Source: Austwickia chelonae NBRC 105200 (GTDB lineage Bacteria > Actinomycetota > Actinomycetes > Actinomycetales > Dermatophilaceae). Taken from it: a stretch of DNA of 64,000 nt. Both the position numbers and the translations under genes were made by a program. The notes below the pieces were generated by a model, which saw only the letters and a program-made list of their open reading frames with translations, was not told the DNA's origin and made no database searches. How positions within the stretch are numbered: the first letter of the stretch is position 1; each line of letters opens with the position of its first letter. The stretch lies in NCBI RefSeq assembly GCF_000298175.1, contig NZ_BAGZ01000008.1, positions 248,001 to 312,000 on the forward strand, given 5' to 3'. Positions 26,846 through 36,064 of the stretch are shown here, in pieces.

Positions 26846-28675
26846 ATGGCCAATCTGATCTCCGTCGAACGCGCCGACCTGTCCCTGGGGACGACCCATC
26901 TGCTGGACGAGGTGTCCCTCGGGGTCCTGACCGGGGACCGGGTCGGCATCGTGGGCCGTAACGGTGGCGGGAAGTCGACCCTGTTGAGGGTGCTCGCCGG
27001 GAGCCAGCAGGTCGACGGGGGGCGGATCGCGAGGGCCTCCACGGTCTCCTTGGGCATGCTGACCCAGGTGGACGATCTGCCACCGCAGGCGACGGTCCGG
27101 GAGGCTGTTTTCGGCGGGCTGGCTGAACACGAGTGGGCGTCCGATCCCCGGGTGCGGGATGTCATGGTGGGCCTGCTGGGGGATGTCCAGGCCGGCGGGG
27201 TCGGTGGGCTCGAGGCAGTCGTCGGACCGATGTCCGGCGGTGAGCGTCGTCGAATCGCCTTGGCGGCGCTCCTGGTGGCGGATCCGGACGTCATCCTGTT
27301 GGACGAACCGACCAACCACCTGGACGTGGAGGGCGTCGCCTGGTTGGCGAGATATCTGGCCTCGGTGCGTACCCGTTCGGATGCGGCTTTGGTGGTGGTC
27401 ACGCACGACCGCTGGTTCCTGGACGCGGTGGCCACGACAACCTGGGAGGTCGTCGACGGCCGGGTCGAGTCGTACGAGGGTGGTTACGCGGCCTATGTCC
27501 TGGCCAAGGCAGAGCGGGCTCGGGTGGCCGCGGTGACGGCCGAACGTCGGGACAACCTGCTCCGTAAGGAGTTGGCGTGGCTGCGTCGGGGGGCACCGGC
27601 GCGGACGAGTAAACCGCGCTTCCGGGTGGAGGCGGCCTCGGCGTTGATCGCTGACGAGCCACCGCCCAGGGACGAGGTCTCACTGGTGAGTTTCGCGACC
27701 CGCCGTCTGGGCAAGGACGTCATCGATCTGGTCGACGCCAGTGTTCGACTGGGGGATCGGACGATCCTGGATCGGGTGACCTGGCGGTTGGCGCCCGGGG
27801 ATCGGGTCGGCATCGTGGGGATCAACGGGGCCGGCAAGTCGACTTTGTTGCGTGCTTTTCTCGGTGAGTTGACCCTGGACGGAGGGCGCCGCAAGGTCGG
27901 CAAGACGGTGGTGACGGCTTTCCTCTCCCAGGAGGTGCGTGAGCTGGAACGGCTGGCGGATGCCCGGGTGATCGATGCGATCACCGAGGTGCGTAGCTAT
28001 ATCGCCTTGGGCAAGGGGGAGGTCAGCGCTTCACAGTTGGCGCAACGTCTGGGGTTCACGGGGTTGCGGCAGCAGAGCAAGGTGGCGGAGCTGTCCGGTG
28101 GTGAGCGGCGCCGGTTGCAGTTCCTGCGGCTGTTGATGACCGAACCGAATGTCCTGATCCTCGACGAGCCGACGAATGATCTGGACATCGAGACGTTGAC
28201 CTCGATGGAGGACGTCCTGGACGGGTGGGCCGGGACGTTGTTGGTGGTCAGCCACGACCGGTATCTGCTCGAGCGGATGTGTGATCGTCAGGTCGCCCTG
28301 CTGGGCGACGGCAAGGTGCGTGACCTGCCCGGTGGGGTGGAGCAGTACTTGGAGTTGCGCGCGCAGGTGGTGCAGGGCGCGGTGTCGGCGGTTGCCGGCA
28401 CGTCGGGGCGTCCGGCTTCCGACGAGACCGGCGGGGGTTCGGCGGCGTCTTACAGCCAGGCGCAGATCCGGGAGGCGCGGAAGGAGCTGAATCGGATCGA
28501 TCGGCAGCTGTCGAAACTTGCTCAGGTGGAGGAGCGTCTTCATCAGCAGATGGTGTCGAAGGCCACGGATCATGCGGCGGTCCTGGAGTTGAACGACAAG
28601 CTGCGCGCCGTGGTCGACGAGCGGGAGGAATTGGAGTTGGCGTGGCTGGCTGCGGCTGAGGTCGCGGAGCCCTGA
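26846..28675 (+). CDS. ABC-F family ATPase (Uup-like)
   Basis: 609 residues with two ABC domains and no membrane segments. Walker A: GRNGGGKST and GINGAGKST; signatures MSGGERRR and LSGGERRR; Walker B ILLDEPTNHLD and LILDEPTNDLD. A charged inter-domain linker joins them, and a C-terminal coiled coil (about 535-600, REARKELNRIDRQLSKL) resembles Uup. ABC-F proteins act on ribosomes, either as translation factors or antibiotic protection. The position after ispE is conserved in actinobacteria and argues for a housekeeping role. Confidence 0.93.
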   Translation: MANLISVERADLSLGTTHLLDEVSLGVLTGDRVGIVGRNGGGKSTLLRVLAGSQQVDGGRIARASTVSLGMLTQVDDLPPQATVREAVFGGLAEHEWASDPRVRDVMVGLLGDVQAGGVGGLEAVVGPMSGGERRRIALAALLVADPDVILLDEPTNHLDVEGVAWLARYLASVRTRSDAALVVVTHDRWFLDAVATTTWEVVDGRVESYEGGYAAYVLAKAERARVAAVTAERRDNLLRKELAWLRRGAPARTSKPRFRVEAASALIADEPPPRDEVSLVSFATRRLGKDVIDLVDASVRLGDRTILDRVTWRLAPGDRVGIVGINGAGKSTLLRAFLGELTLDGGRRKVGKTVVTAFLSQEVRELERLADARVIDAITEVRSYIALGKGEVSASQLAQRLGFTGLRQQSKVAELSGGERRRLQFLRLLMTEPNVLILDEPTNDLDIETLTSMEDVLDGWAGTLLVVSHDRYLLERMCDRQVALLGDGKVRDLPGGVEQYLELRAQVVQGAVSAVAGTSGRPASDETGGGSAASYSQAQIREARKELNRIDRQLSKLAQVEERLHQQMVSKATDHAAVLELNDKLRAVVDEREELELAWLAAAEVAEP

Positions 28676-28682
28676 TCCGGTT

Positions 28683-28717
28683 CCGGGATCGTTCACGGGG
28701 CAGCTGAGCGATCCCGG
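28683..28717. terminator. Convergent terminator between ABC-F gene and marR
   Basis: Perfect 9-bp arms CCGGGATCG (28683-28691) and complement (28709-28717) with a 17-base loop, sitting exactly between two facing stop codons. It may serve both strands. Confidence 0.6.
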
Positions 28718-28718
28718 G

Positions 28719-29249
28719 TCAGTGACCTTCTTCGAAGGGTGCCATCAGCCGGGCCAGGAGTTCGGCGAGTGCTTGCCGTTCGTGGGGGGCAAGGGTTTCC
28801 AGGATTCCTCGTTCGTGGTCGAGGAGCCCGGCGAGGGCGTCCTCGCTGAGTGTGCGGCCGTGGTCGGTCAGGCGTACCCGGACGCCGCGGCGGTCTTCCG
28901 GGTCGGGGAAACGTTCGACGAGTCCACGTTCGACGAGTCGGTCGATCCGGTTCGTCATGGTGCCGCTGGTCGAGAGGGTCTGTTTGACGAGGTCTCCGGG
29001 GGACAGTTCGTAGGGGTCTCCGCTGCGTCGTAGAGCAGAGATGACGTCGAACTCCCAGACTTCGAGGTGGTGCTGGGCGAAGGCTGTTTTGCGGGCTCGG
29101 TCGAGATGCCGGGAGAGCCTGGTCAGTCGGGAGAGAACTTGGAGTGGTTCGACGTCGAGGTGGGGTGTCTCTCGTTGCCAGGCTGCGACGATGAGGTCGA
29201 CCTCGTCCGTACGTGCTGGCTGGATCCCCGGTACTGCCATGCGTGTCAT
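28719..29249 (-). CDS. MarR-family transcriptional regulator
   Basis: 176 residues, or 172 if translation starts at the second Met. Winged-helix core: EFDVISALRRSGDPYELSPGDLVKQTLSTSGTMTNRIDRLVERGLVERFPDPEDRRGVRVRLTDHG contains the recognition helix (about 85-100) and the DxR wing motif. The C-terminal helices form the dimer. Its targets are unknown. The gene is downstream of a tetR gene on the same strand with a 137-base gap, and converges with the ABC-F gene. Confidence 0.9.
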   Translation of the reverse strand: MTRMAVPGIQPARTDEVDLIVAAWQRETPHLDVEPLQVLSRLTRLSRHLDRARKTAFAQHHLEVWEFDVISALRRSGDPYELSPGDLVKQTLSTSGTMTNRIDRLVERGLVERFPDPEDRRGVRVRLTDHGRTLSEDALAGLLDHERGILETLAPHERQALAELLARLMAPFEEGH

Positions 29250-29386
29250 CCTATCGGCGAGTTTCTCGAGGTCGAACTAGTGGGGGTGCGGTTTCCGCGG
29301 TGGGCCGTCGACGAGCACGGACGGACGTCGTGCGTTCCCGGAGCTGGTGACGGGCTCGGCGGGTCGTGGAGACCGGTGGGATGCGG

Positions 29387-30058
29387 CTAGTCCGTGGTCG
29401 TCCCGTTCCGCTGTCCGGGGTGTCTCCGGTCCCGGAGGTGCGGGCGGGATTCCAACCCGGCCAGTCCGTTCCAGGCCAGGTTGACGACATGGGCAGCCAC
29501 CTCGTCCTTGGCCTGGCGGGTCGAGTCCAACCACCATTGTCCGCACATCGCCACCATGCCCACCAACATCTGGGCGTACATCGGCGCATTCTCCGGGTCG
29601 AGGTTGCGGCGCCGGAACTCGGCAGCCAACAGGTATTCGACCTGGCTGGCGACATCGCTCATGAGGGAGGCGAAGTTCCCGGTGGCCTGCCCGGTGGGTG
29701 AGTCCCGTACCAGGATCCGGAAACCGTCCGAGCTGGTCTCGATGTAGTCCAACAGGGCGAAAGCCGCTCGCTCGACCAGGATGTGGGGGTTCCCCGAGCT
29801 GGTCAGGGCTTGGGTGATCATGCCCAGCAGGACCTCTATCTCGCGGTCGACGACGACGGCGTAGAGCCCTTCCTTGCCGCCGAAGTGCTCGTAGACGACC
29901 GGTTTGCTGACCCCGGCCCGATTGGCGATCTCCTCGACGGTCGTCGCTTCGAATCCTTTTTGCGCGAAGGCAGCCCGACCTATGCCGATGAGTTGCTCTC
30001 GTCTCTGTCGGCCGGTCATCCGCCCTCGGGGGGGTCCATCGATCCTGCTCGTCGTCAC
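29387..30058 (-). CDS. TetR-family transcriptional regulator
   Basis: 223 residues. Helix-turn-helix at about residues 17-60: GRQRREQLIGIGRAAFAQKGFEATTVEEIANRAGVSKPVVYEHFGGKEGLY is the classic TetR N-domain. The C-terminal ligand domain is helical with FDGFRILVRDSP-like features (SSDGFRILVRDSP). A tetR gene beside glmU, facing it, is conserved in actinobacteria (Rv1019 in M. tuberculosis). The 17-base inverted repeat at 30138-30154, between this gene and tRNA-Gln, is a candidate operator. Confidence 0.92.
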   Translation of the reverse strand: MTTSRIDGPPRGRMTGRQRREQLIGIGRAAFAQKGFEATTVEEIANRAGVSKPVVYEHFGGKEGLYAVVVDREIEVLLGMITQALTSSGNPHILVERAAFALLDYIETSSDGFRILVRDSPTGQATGNFASLMSDVASQVEYLLAAEFRRRNLDPENAPMYAQMLVGMVAMCGQWWLDSTRQAKDEVAAHVVNLAWNGLAGLESRPHLRDRRHPGQRNGTTTD

Positions 30059-30137
30059 ATGCCCTATTCTGTCTCAGCGTTCTTCCACCTCGGTTGCGGG
30101 TGCCCGGTCTGTCGTCGTCTAAGCTGTGGTGGATGCA

Positions 30138-30154
30138 AGGAGATATCGTCTCCT
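30138..30154. repeat. 17-base inverted repeat upstream of tRNA-Gln
   Basis: AGGAGA and TCTCCT flank TATCG. It lies 79 bases from the tetR start and 11 bases before tRNA-Gln. Size and symmetry fit a TetR-type operator, but this is inference only. Confidence 0.3.
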
Positions 30155-30165
30155 GGAGCATGCTT

Positions 30166-30247
30166 TCCCCGGTTGGTCTGCTGGCAGGGCCCGCCTGACT
30201 TTGAATCAGGATTAGCGACGATGGTTCGATTCCATCCCGGGGAGCCA
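30166..30247 (+). tRNA. tRNA-Gln (anticodon TTG), encoded CCA
   Basis: Acceptor TCCCCGG pairs perfectly with CCGGGGA; the U1-A72 pair and discriminator G followed by CCA are typical of glutamine tRNAs. Anticodon stem CCTGA/TCAGG with loop CTTTGAA gives TTG. T stem GATGG/CCATC with loop TTCGATT is perfect. The D stem is GGTC/GGCC. Odd points: two linker bases before the anticodon stem and a nine-base variable region, making 82 nt with CCA, longer than a normal class I tRNA. The neighbour glmU matches the usual actinobacterial tRNA-Gln context. Confidence 0.85.
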
Positions 30248-30528
30248 TCTGTCCGAAGCGACGGCCCGAGGCCGCTTCGTTAGGACATCTCGGACGGTCT
30301 GCTCGCGGAGCGCGTCACCGCTGCGGCTCCTGCGTGAGGACATCGTCGAACGACGCTTCCCAATCCGTCCCGAGGGCCTCCTTTCCTGCCCGGAGCAGTC
30401 GGGGACGACCTGGCGGCGGTAGCATGGCAGGCGGCGTCGGCGCCCCGCCAGGCCGCGGCCACTCGTCCGGTCTACGTGGGGCTCGTCCACCGCCCCCGCA
30501 CCCGTCGTCGAGCCCACGGAGCACACCT

Positions 30529-32004
30529 GTGACCGTCAGCCGTCCAGCCGCCGTCATCATCCTCGCCGCGGGCGAGGGGACGCGGATGAAGTCAGCAACT
30601 CCCAAGGTGTTGCACGCGATCGGGGGGCGCACGCTCCTCGGGCACGCGATCACCGCAGCCCAAGGGCTCGACCCCTGCCATCTGGCCGTGGTCGTCCGCC
30701 ACGAACGTGACAGGGTCGCCGACCATGTCGCCCAGGTGGCTCCCCACGCCGTCGTCGCCGATCAGGACGAGATCAAAGGAACCGGTCGTGCCGCCGAATG
30801 CGGGCTGGCCGCGCTGCCCGAGGACGTCGAGGGCACCGTCCTGGTGACCTACGGTGACGTTCCGATGTTGACCTCCCGCACTCTCGAGCAGATGCTCGCC
30901 GCGCACGAGGAAGGCTCCTGCGGAGCCTCCGTCATCACCGCGGTCGTCCCGGACCCGACCGGTTACGGACGCATCCTGCGCGACGCGGACGGCTCGGTGG
31001 CGGGCATCGTCGAGCAGAAGGACGCCACCGAGGGGCAGCTCGCGATCTGCGAGATCAACTCCGGTATCTACGCCTTCGACGGTGCGCTGCTCCGCGAGGC
31101 GCTGTCCGAGGTCGGCACCGACAATGCGCAGGGCGAGAAGTACCTGACCGACGTGCTGGGCATCGCCCGGGCCCGCGGCCGCCAGGTCCGCGCCCACCTG
31201 ATCGACGACCTGTGGCAGACCGAGGGCGTCAACGACCGGGTCCAGCTGGCCAAGATGGGTGCCGAACTCAACCGGCGCATCGTCGAGGGGTGGATGCGCG
31301 CCGGTGTGACCGTGGTCGACCCGGCCACGACGTGGATCGACGCCGACGTCACGATCGGTCGCGACACGGTCGTGCGTCCCAACTGCCAGCTGCTCGGTGC
31401 GACGACCGTCGGAGCCGACGCCCTGATCGGTCCGGACTGCACCATCGAGTCCTGCGAGATCGGCGACGGCGCCGAGGTGAAGCGGACCGAAGCCCACCAC
31501 GCCCTGATCGGAGCGGGCGCCACCGTGGGGCCGTTCAGCTACCTGCGCCCGGGCACCAGGCTGGGCGCCAAGGGCAAGATCGGCGGATTCGTCGAGACGA
31601 AGAACGCCATGATCGGTGAAGGCGCGAAGGTCCCCCACCTGACCTACTGCGGCGACGCGACCATCGGTGAGGGCGCGAATATCGGCGCCGGAACCATCTT
31701 CGCCAACTACGACGGGGTGGCCAAGCATCCCACTGTCATCGGTAAGCACTCCTTCGTCGGCAGCCAGACGGTGCTGGTGGCTCCGGTGACCGTTGCCGAC
31801 GGCTGCTATGTCGCGGCCGGATCGGCTTTGACCGATGACACCGAGCCGGGGCAGATCGCCGTGGCTCGATCCCGTCAACGCAATGTCGACGGTTGGGTGG
31901 ACCGGCGGCGGGCCGGCACCAAATCCGCAGCGGCGGCGCAGTCCGCCCGGGCGGCGCAAGAAGACGGGGCCGAGACGGCGCGAGCAGAGGACGAACAGCG
32001 ATGA
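30529..32004 (+). CDS. glmU: Bifunctional UDP-N-acetylglucosamine diphosphorylase/glucosamine-1-phosphate N-acetyltransferase
   Basis: 491 residues from GTG at 30529; upstream codons in frame are Pro/Ser-rich and not conserved. The pyrophosphorylase domain starts with ILAAGEGTRMKSATPKVLH and includes GDVPMLTSRTL and EINSGIYAFDGALL. From about residue 260 a left-handed beta helix of hexapeptide repeats (VVDPATTWIDADVTIG onward) carries the acetyltransferase, with NYDGVAKHPTVIGKHSFVGS near its end. It makes UDP-GlcNAc for peptidoglycan. An Ala-rich tail of about 30 residues follows. ATGA overlap with prs. Confidence 0.96.
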   Translation: MTVSRPAAVIILAAGEGTRMKSATPKVLHAIGGRTLLGHAITAAQGLDPCHLAVVVRHERDRVADHVAQVAPHAVVADQDEIKGTGRAAECGLAALPEDVEGTVLVTYGDVPMLTSRTLEQMLAAHEEGSCGASVITAVVPDPTGYGRILRDADGSVAGIVEQKDATEGQLAICEINSGIYAFDGALLREALSEVGTDNAQGEKYLTDVLGIARARGRQVRAHLIDDLWQTEGVNDRVQLAKMGAELNRRIVEGWMRAGVTVVDPATTWIDADVTIGRDTVVRPNCQLLGATTVGADALIGPDCTIESCEIGDGAEVKRTEAHHALIGAGATVGPFSYLRPGTRLGAKGKIGGFVETKNAMIGEGAKVPHLTYCGDATIGEGANIGAGTIFANYDGVAKHPTVIGKHSFVGSQTVLVAPVTVADGCYVAAGSALTDDTEPGQIAVARSRQRNVDGWVDRRRAGTKSAAAAQSARAAQEDGAETARAEDEQR

Positions 32005-32981
32005 CCAGCCTGAAACGCACCACCGAGAAGAGCCTGATGGTGCTCTCCGGGCGGGCACATCCCACCCTGGCCGAGGAGGTCGCCACCGGACTGGGCATCC
32101 ACGTCGTGCCGACCACTGCGTACGAGTTCGCGAACTCCGAGATCTACGTACGTTTCGAGCAGTCGGTGCGGGGCAGTGACGCCTTCTGCATCCAGAGCCA
32201 CACCGCTCCTATCAACGAGTGGATGATGGAGCACCTGATCATGGTCGACGCACTCAAACGTGCTTCGGCCAAGCGGATCACCGTGGTCCTGCCCTTCTAC
32301 GGGTACGCCAGGCAGGACAAGAAGCACCGCGGACGGGAGCCCATCTCGGCCCGGCTGATGGCCGACCTGTTCAAGGCCGCCGGAGCCGATCGGCTGATCT
32401 GTGTCGACCTGCACACGGCCCAGATCCAGGGCTTCTTCGACGGCCCGGTCGATCACCTGCAGGCCTTGCCGCTCCTGTCCGACTACGTGATGGAGCGTTA
32501 CGGTCAGGAGGACCTTGCGATCGTCTCCCCGGACGCCGGGCGGATCAAGGTCGCCGAGCAGTGGAGCAAGAAGTTGGGCGGAGCGCCGCTGGCCTTCATC
32601 CACAAGACGCGGGACATCTCCCGGCCGAACCAGTCGGTCGCGAACCGGGTGGTGGGTGATGTGACCGGTCGCACCTGCATCCTGGTGGACGACATGATCG
32701 ACTCCGGTGGCACCATCTGCCAGGCAGCCGACGCCTTGGTGAAAGCCGGTGCGAAGAGTGTGGTCATCGCGGCCACCCATGCGATCTTCTCCGACCCCGC
32801 GGTCGACCGTTTGAAGAGCTCGGTGGCCCGTGAGGTGATCGTCACCAATACGCTGCCGATCCCGCCGGAGAAACAGTTCGAGAAGCTGCAGGTGCTCTCG
32901 ATCGCTCCGCTGATCAGCCAGGCCATTCACGAGGTCTTCGAGGACGGGTCGGTGACCAGCCTGTTCGATCCGCCGAACTGA
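32001..32981 (+). CDS. prs: Ribose-phosphate pyrophosphokinase
   Basis: 326 residues; ATG overlaps the glmU stop. It makes PRPP from ribose 5-phosphate and ATP for nucleotides, His, Trp and NAD. Landmarks: GRAHPTLAEEVATGLGI, YGYARQDKKHRGREPISARL near residue 100, the divalent-cation site VDLHTAQIQGFFD, and the PRPP loop LVDDMIDSGGTI near 230. glmU-prs is a conserved actinobacterial pair. A strong hairpin follows. Confidence 0.96.
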   Translation: MTSLKRTTEKSLMVLSGRAHPTLAEEVATGLGIHVVPTTAYEFANSEIYVRFEQSVRGSDAFCIQSHTAPINEWMMEHLIMVDALKRASAKRITVVLPFYGYARQDKKHRGREPISARLMADLFKAAGADRLICVDLHTAQIQGFFDGPVDHLQALPLLSDYVMERYGQEDLAIVSPDAGRIKVAEQWSKKLGGAPLAFIHKTRDISRPNQSVANRVVGDVTGRTCILVDDMIDSGGTICQAADALVKAGAKSVVIAATHAIFSDPAVDRLKSSVAREVIVTNTLPIPPEKQFEKLQVLSIAPLISQAIHEVFEDGSVTSLFDPPN

Positions 32982-33006
32982 TCCGGACGCCGGTAGATGC
33001 GCTTTT

Positions 33007-33051
33007 CCCGGCCGCTGCCCGCAGGGAGAGATCTCGCGGGCAGCGGCCGGG
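33007..33051. terminator. Bidirectional terminator between prs and the hydrolase-like gene
   Basis: A perfect 16-bp GC stem (33007-33022 with 33036-33051) with a 13-base loop lies between the facing stop codons. GGCTTTC follows on the plus strand. Confidence 0.75.
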
Positions 33052-33056
33052 GGCTT

Positions 33057-34874
33057 TCACGAGGACGAAGGTCCGGGCAACCCGAGCATGGGCGGGAGGC
33101 CGCCGGGCGGCCCTGACATGTACGGTGGCCCGGGGACGACCGGAGGCAGACGGTCCATTCCGATACGCGGTTCCCCTCGTGTGGCCAAGGTGCAGTCGAG
33201 GATGTAGTCCAGGGCGTCTTCCAGCGCGGTGGGCTCCAGGAGCCTCTGGTCCGACCAGGAGACCACCCGCATGGTGACTTCGGCGCCTTGGCCTTGCAGG
33301 ACACGCACCGCGTCGTGCCCGTAGGCCCGCCGGAACTCCTCGGCCCCCGACTGGGTCAGGAAGAGGTCACAGGCGATGCCACGACGGGTGGCGCCCTCCA
33401 GGAGTGGCTGGGGGGTCTGGTGGCGCGGCGGGGCATAGGGGCGTGCATAACCGGGTGGGTCGGCGATCGCCGCGAACCAGGACCACAGTCGCTGGCGCCA
33501 GGTGCGCGGGGTGGGCGCCGGCGCGGCCGGGCGGGGAGCGGAGGGGTCAAGGAGTTCCAGGGGCATGGTCGACCAGTCGTCCTGGGCGAGGCTGACCACG
33601 CGGGAGACGGGCGCCCATCGGGCGGCTTGGAGGGCTCCCCAGCCGCTGGCTCCCAGACCGACGATGACCGGGGTCCGTCCGGTCCGTTCGGCGAGCCATT
33701 CGGCCGCAGCGATATTGGCTTTGACACCGGCGCCGCGGTCGTACTCGACGTCGGTGACGACGACCGCGGCCTTGCCTCCGGCGACCCCGTAGTCCAGTCG
33801 CAGGGTGGCGATGCCGTGCTCGGCGGCATTCCGGGCGAGTTTCACCCAGCCGTGACCGACTGGACCGACCCGGTGGGAACCGACAGGAGGCAGCAGGACC
33901 AGCGCTCCTCTCGGGGGCCCCAGGGGGCGGGTCAGGACGCCGGGCAGACCTTGGACATCGACATATTCCTCCTCGACCCCGGCCGGGGTGACCCGGGCGG
34001 AGCGGACCGGGTCGAACCGGGGTGCGACGCTCTCGGCCAGAGGTTCGGCGGTGATCCACCCGTCGATGGCAGACCAGGTCGAGTGGGTGACCACGGCCTT
34101 CGGTTCCTGACCGGGCTCGCGCAGGAGCGCCGGGCTGGGGCGGGTCAGCGCACCGACTCCGTCGATATAGCGACTCAGACCGGGCGCGAGGGCTTCGTCC
34201 GGTCGGGTGACCACGAGGAATCTGGTGTCCTGGGCCATGTCCGACCGTCCGGTGGGCAGGCTGAGCCGCGCGATGGCTTCGATGTCGCTCGGTTGGATTC
34301 CTGAGATGGCGACGCCTGAGCCGGATCCGGCCAGGGCCCGGGTGTGCCCGGGCAGCCGTTCCTGCAGCCATTCGACGCCGGTGGCTGGGGGGTCGATGAG
34401 GACCACCGACGAATAGGGCGACCGTCCGGGCTGGGCCCATCTGCGGCTGACCGGGTCACCTGCGGCCAGGGCGGCGATCATCGCCCCCAGTTCCCAGGCG
34501 ACCAGGCTGACCGAGTCCTGGTGCAGGGTTTCCCGGGCGTAGTGTGCCAGGGCGGCGACGTCGTCGAGCCAACGGCAGGTCGACGGGGTGCTGGTCGGGT
34601 CGGGGGTTGCCGACTCACCGGTTCCCGACCAGTCGGCGCAGAGCACGACGTAACCGGCTCGGGCCAGTCCGTCGCTGAGCTCGGAGAGACCTGGGAAGGC
34701 GTCGTTCTGGCTTGCGCCGAGGCTGGGCAGGGTGATCACGGCGCCGCGGGCGCGGTCGCTGTGGGGGAGATGGACGATGGTGGAGAGCGCGCCGCTGGGA
34801 GATGGCACCCATGTGGGGACGATCTGGCCTGGCTGGAGTTCAGCGCGGGCTCGAGGCAATGCGGCGAGGCTCAT
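33057..34874 (-). CDS. Two-domain alpha/beta-hydrolase-like protein, first domain probably inactive
   Basis: 605 residues with two alpha/beta-hydrolase-like halves. The first (about 30-270) has ADWSGTGES and an elbow position reading VSLVAWELGAMIAALA, where the nucleophile Ser is replaced by Glu. The second (about 310-580) has VLLPPVGSHRVGPVGHGWVKLARN, LRLDYGVAGG and an elbow-like VGLGASGWGALQAA retaining Ser. A Pro/Gly-rich tail ends the protein. There is no signal peptide. Exact function is unknown; a fatty-acyl or peptide hydrolase is possible. It stands alone, opposite to prs and rplY. Confidence 0.65.
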   Translation of the reverse strand: MSLAALPRARAELQPGQIVPTWVPSPSGALSTIVHLPHSDRARGAVITLPSLGASQNDAFPGLSELSDGLARAGYVVLCADWSGTGESATPDPTSTPSTCRWLDDVAALAHYARETLHQDSVSLVAWELGAMIAALAAGDPVSRRWAQPGRSPYSSVVLIDPPATGVEWLQERLPGHTRALAGSGSGVAISGIQPSDIEAIARLSLPTGRSDMAQDTRFLVVTRPDEALAPGLSRYIDGVGALTRPSPALLREPGQEPKAVVTHSTWSAIDGWITAEPLAESVAPRFDPVRSARVTPAGVEEEYVDVQGLPGVLTRPLGPPRGALVLLPPVGSHRVGPVGHGWVKLARNAAEHGIATLRLDYGVAGGKAAVVVTDVEYDRGAGVKANIAAAEWLAERTGRTPVIVGLGASGWGALQAARWAPVSRVVSLAQDDWSTMPLELLDPSAPRPAAPAPTPRTWRQRLWSWFAAIADPPGYARPYAPPRHQTPQPLLEGATRRGIACDLFLTQSGAEEFRRAYGHDAVRVLQGQGAEVTMRVVSWSDQRLLEPTALEDALDYILDCTLATRGEPRIGMDRLPPVVPGPPYMSGPPGGLPPMLGLPGPSSS

Positions 34875-35429
34875 TCGTTGTCGGATCCGCTCCGGGGTAG
34901 GGATGTGGACGGGAAGAGGTCACAGTGTGCACGGTGATCTTGGGGACATGCTGAGCCGTGCGTCGGTCTCGAGCGATGGTTCACAGGTCATCCCCTCGCC
35001 TGCGACGGGTGACGGTGCAGCGTCATGTGCGGTGGAGTGGTGGATGGGGCCGGGACGTCCTCGTGCCCGGATCAGAGATGGGCAGACGTTCAGGACGGAC
35101 GCTCAGTCTAGTTGTGAAGGTAGCGCACGGGCTACTTTCCTGAAAAGTGACCCGCTGCTGTGTGCACTTGAGCCGCTAGAGGGTTCGTCGGCTGCGGAGC
35201 GTAGGGCACGGCCGGCGTGGGGAGTTCCCCGAAGGGGAGGGGATGCCGGAGCCGTTATCATGAAGACTTGCCTCGGCGAGGGATACCGCACGGACTGTGA
35301 AGTCGTCGGTGATCCGTGATCGACGCGGGATGTGGTCTGGGCGGTGCGCGCTCCCGGCCGCGGGTGTCCGCGCGATTTCCCGCGTCGAGGCAGGAAGTTT
35401 CGAATTCCCTGTCTATCGAGGAGAAGAAG
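34875..35429. other. 555-base intergenic region between divergent genes
   Basis: No gene can be supported here. It should hold the promoters of the hydrolase-like gene (minus) and rplY (plus). One element stands out: an inverted repeat at 35116-35124/35131-35139 (GAAGGTAGC and GCTACTTTC, one wobble, six-base loop), in an A+T-richer patch, which could be an operator or the end of an untranslated transcript. Confidence 0.4.
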
Positions 35430-36050
35430 ATGTCTGAGGCCACCACCATCGTCGCGGAGAAGCGGACCGAGTTCGGCAAGGGCGCGGCTCGCCGGGTTCG
35501 TCGGGCGCACAAGATCCCTGCGGTCCTCTACGGGCACGGCACCGAGCCGGTCCACCTGACCCTCCCCGGCCACGAGACCATGTTGGCCGTGAAGGTTCAG
35601 AACGCCGTGCTGAACCTGTCCATCGACGGCAAGAACCAGATGGTTCTGGTCAAGGACGTGCAGCGCGATGTCCTCAAGCCGATCATCGAGCACATCGACC
35701 TGGTGGTCGTGCAGCGTGGTGAGAAGGTCGGCGTCGACGTCACCGTCACCACGGTCGGTCACGCCGCCCCGGAGACGCTGGTGAGCGTCGAGGCCCAGAC
35801 CCTGCAGGTCGAGGCCGAGGCCACTCACATCCCGACCGTCGTCGAAGTCTCGGTCGAGGGGCTTGCCGCGGGGACGCAGATCCACGCTTCCGACATCGAC
35901 CTGCCCGCCGGGGTCGCTCTGGTGACGGAGGCCGACACCCTCGTCGTGAACATTTCCCAGGCGATTTCCGCTGAGGCCCTCGAGGCGGAGCTGGCCGAGG
36001 CCGAGGCCGAGGCCGGCATCGAAAAGGACGAGGCCGGGGAGAACGCCTGA
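35430..36050 (+). CDS. rplY: 50S ribosomal protein L25/general stress protein Ctc
   Basis: 206 residues, ATG start with GGAGAAG just upstream. The N-terminal 5S-rRNA-binding domain (EKRTEFGKGAARRVRRAHKIPAVLYG) is followed by the Ctc/TL5 C-terminal beta domain (VSVEGLAAGTQIHASDIDLPAGV) and a very acidic Glu/Ala tail. It is the long, two-domain type. It binds 5S rRNA at the central protuberance. Paired with pth as in other actinobacteria, with a hairpin between the two. Confidence 0.95.
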   Translation: MSEATTIVAEKRTEFGKGAARRVRRAHKIPAVLYGHGTEPVHLTLPGHETMLAVKVQNAVLNLSIDGKNQMVLVKDVQRDVLKPIIEHIDLVVVQRGEKVGVDVTVTTVGHAAPETLVSVEAQTLQVEAEATHIPTVVEVSVEGLAAGTQIHASDIDLPAGVALVTEADTLVVNISQAISAEALEAELAEAEAEAGIEKDEAGENA

Positions 36051-36064
36051 TCATTTGGCGTTCG

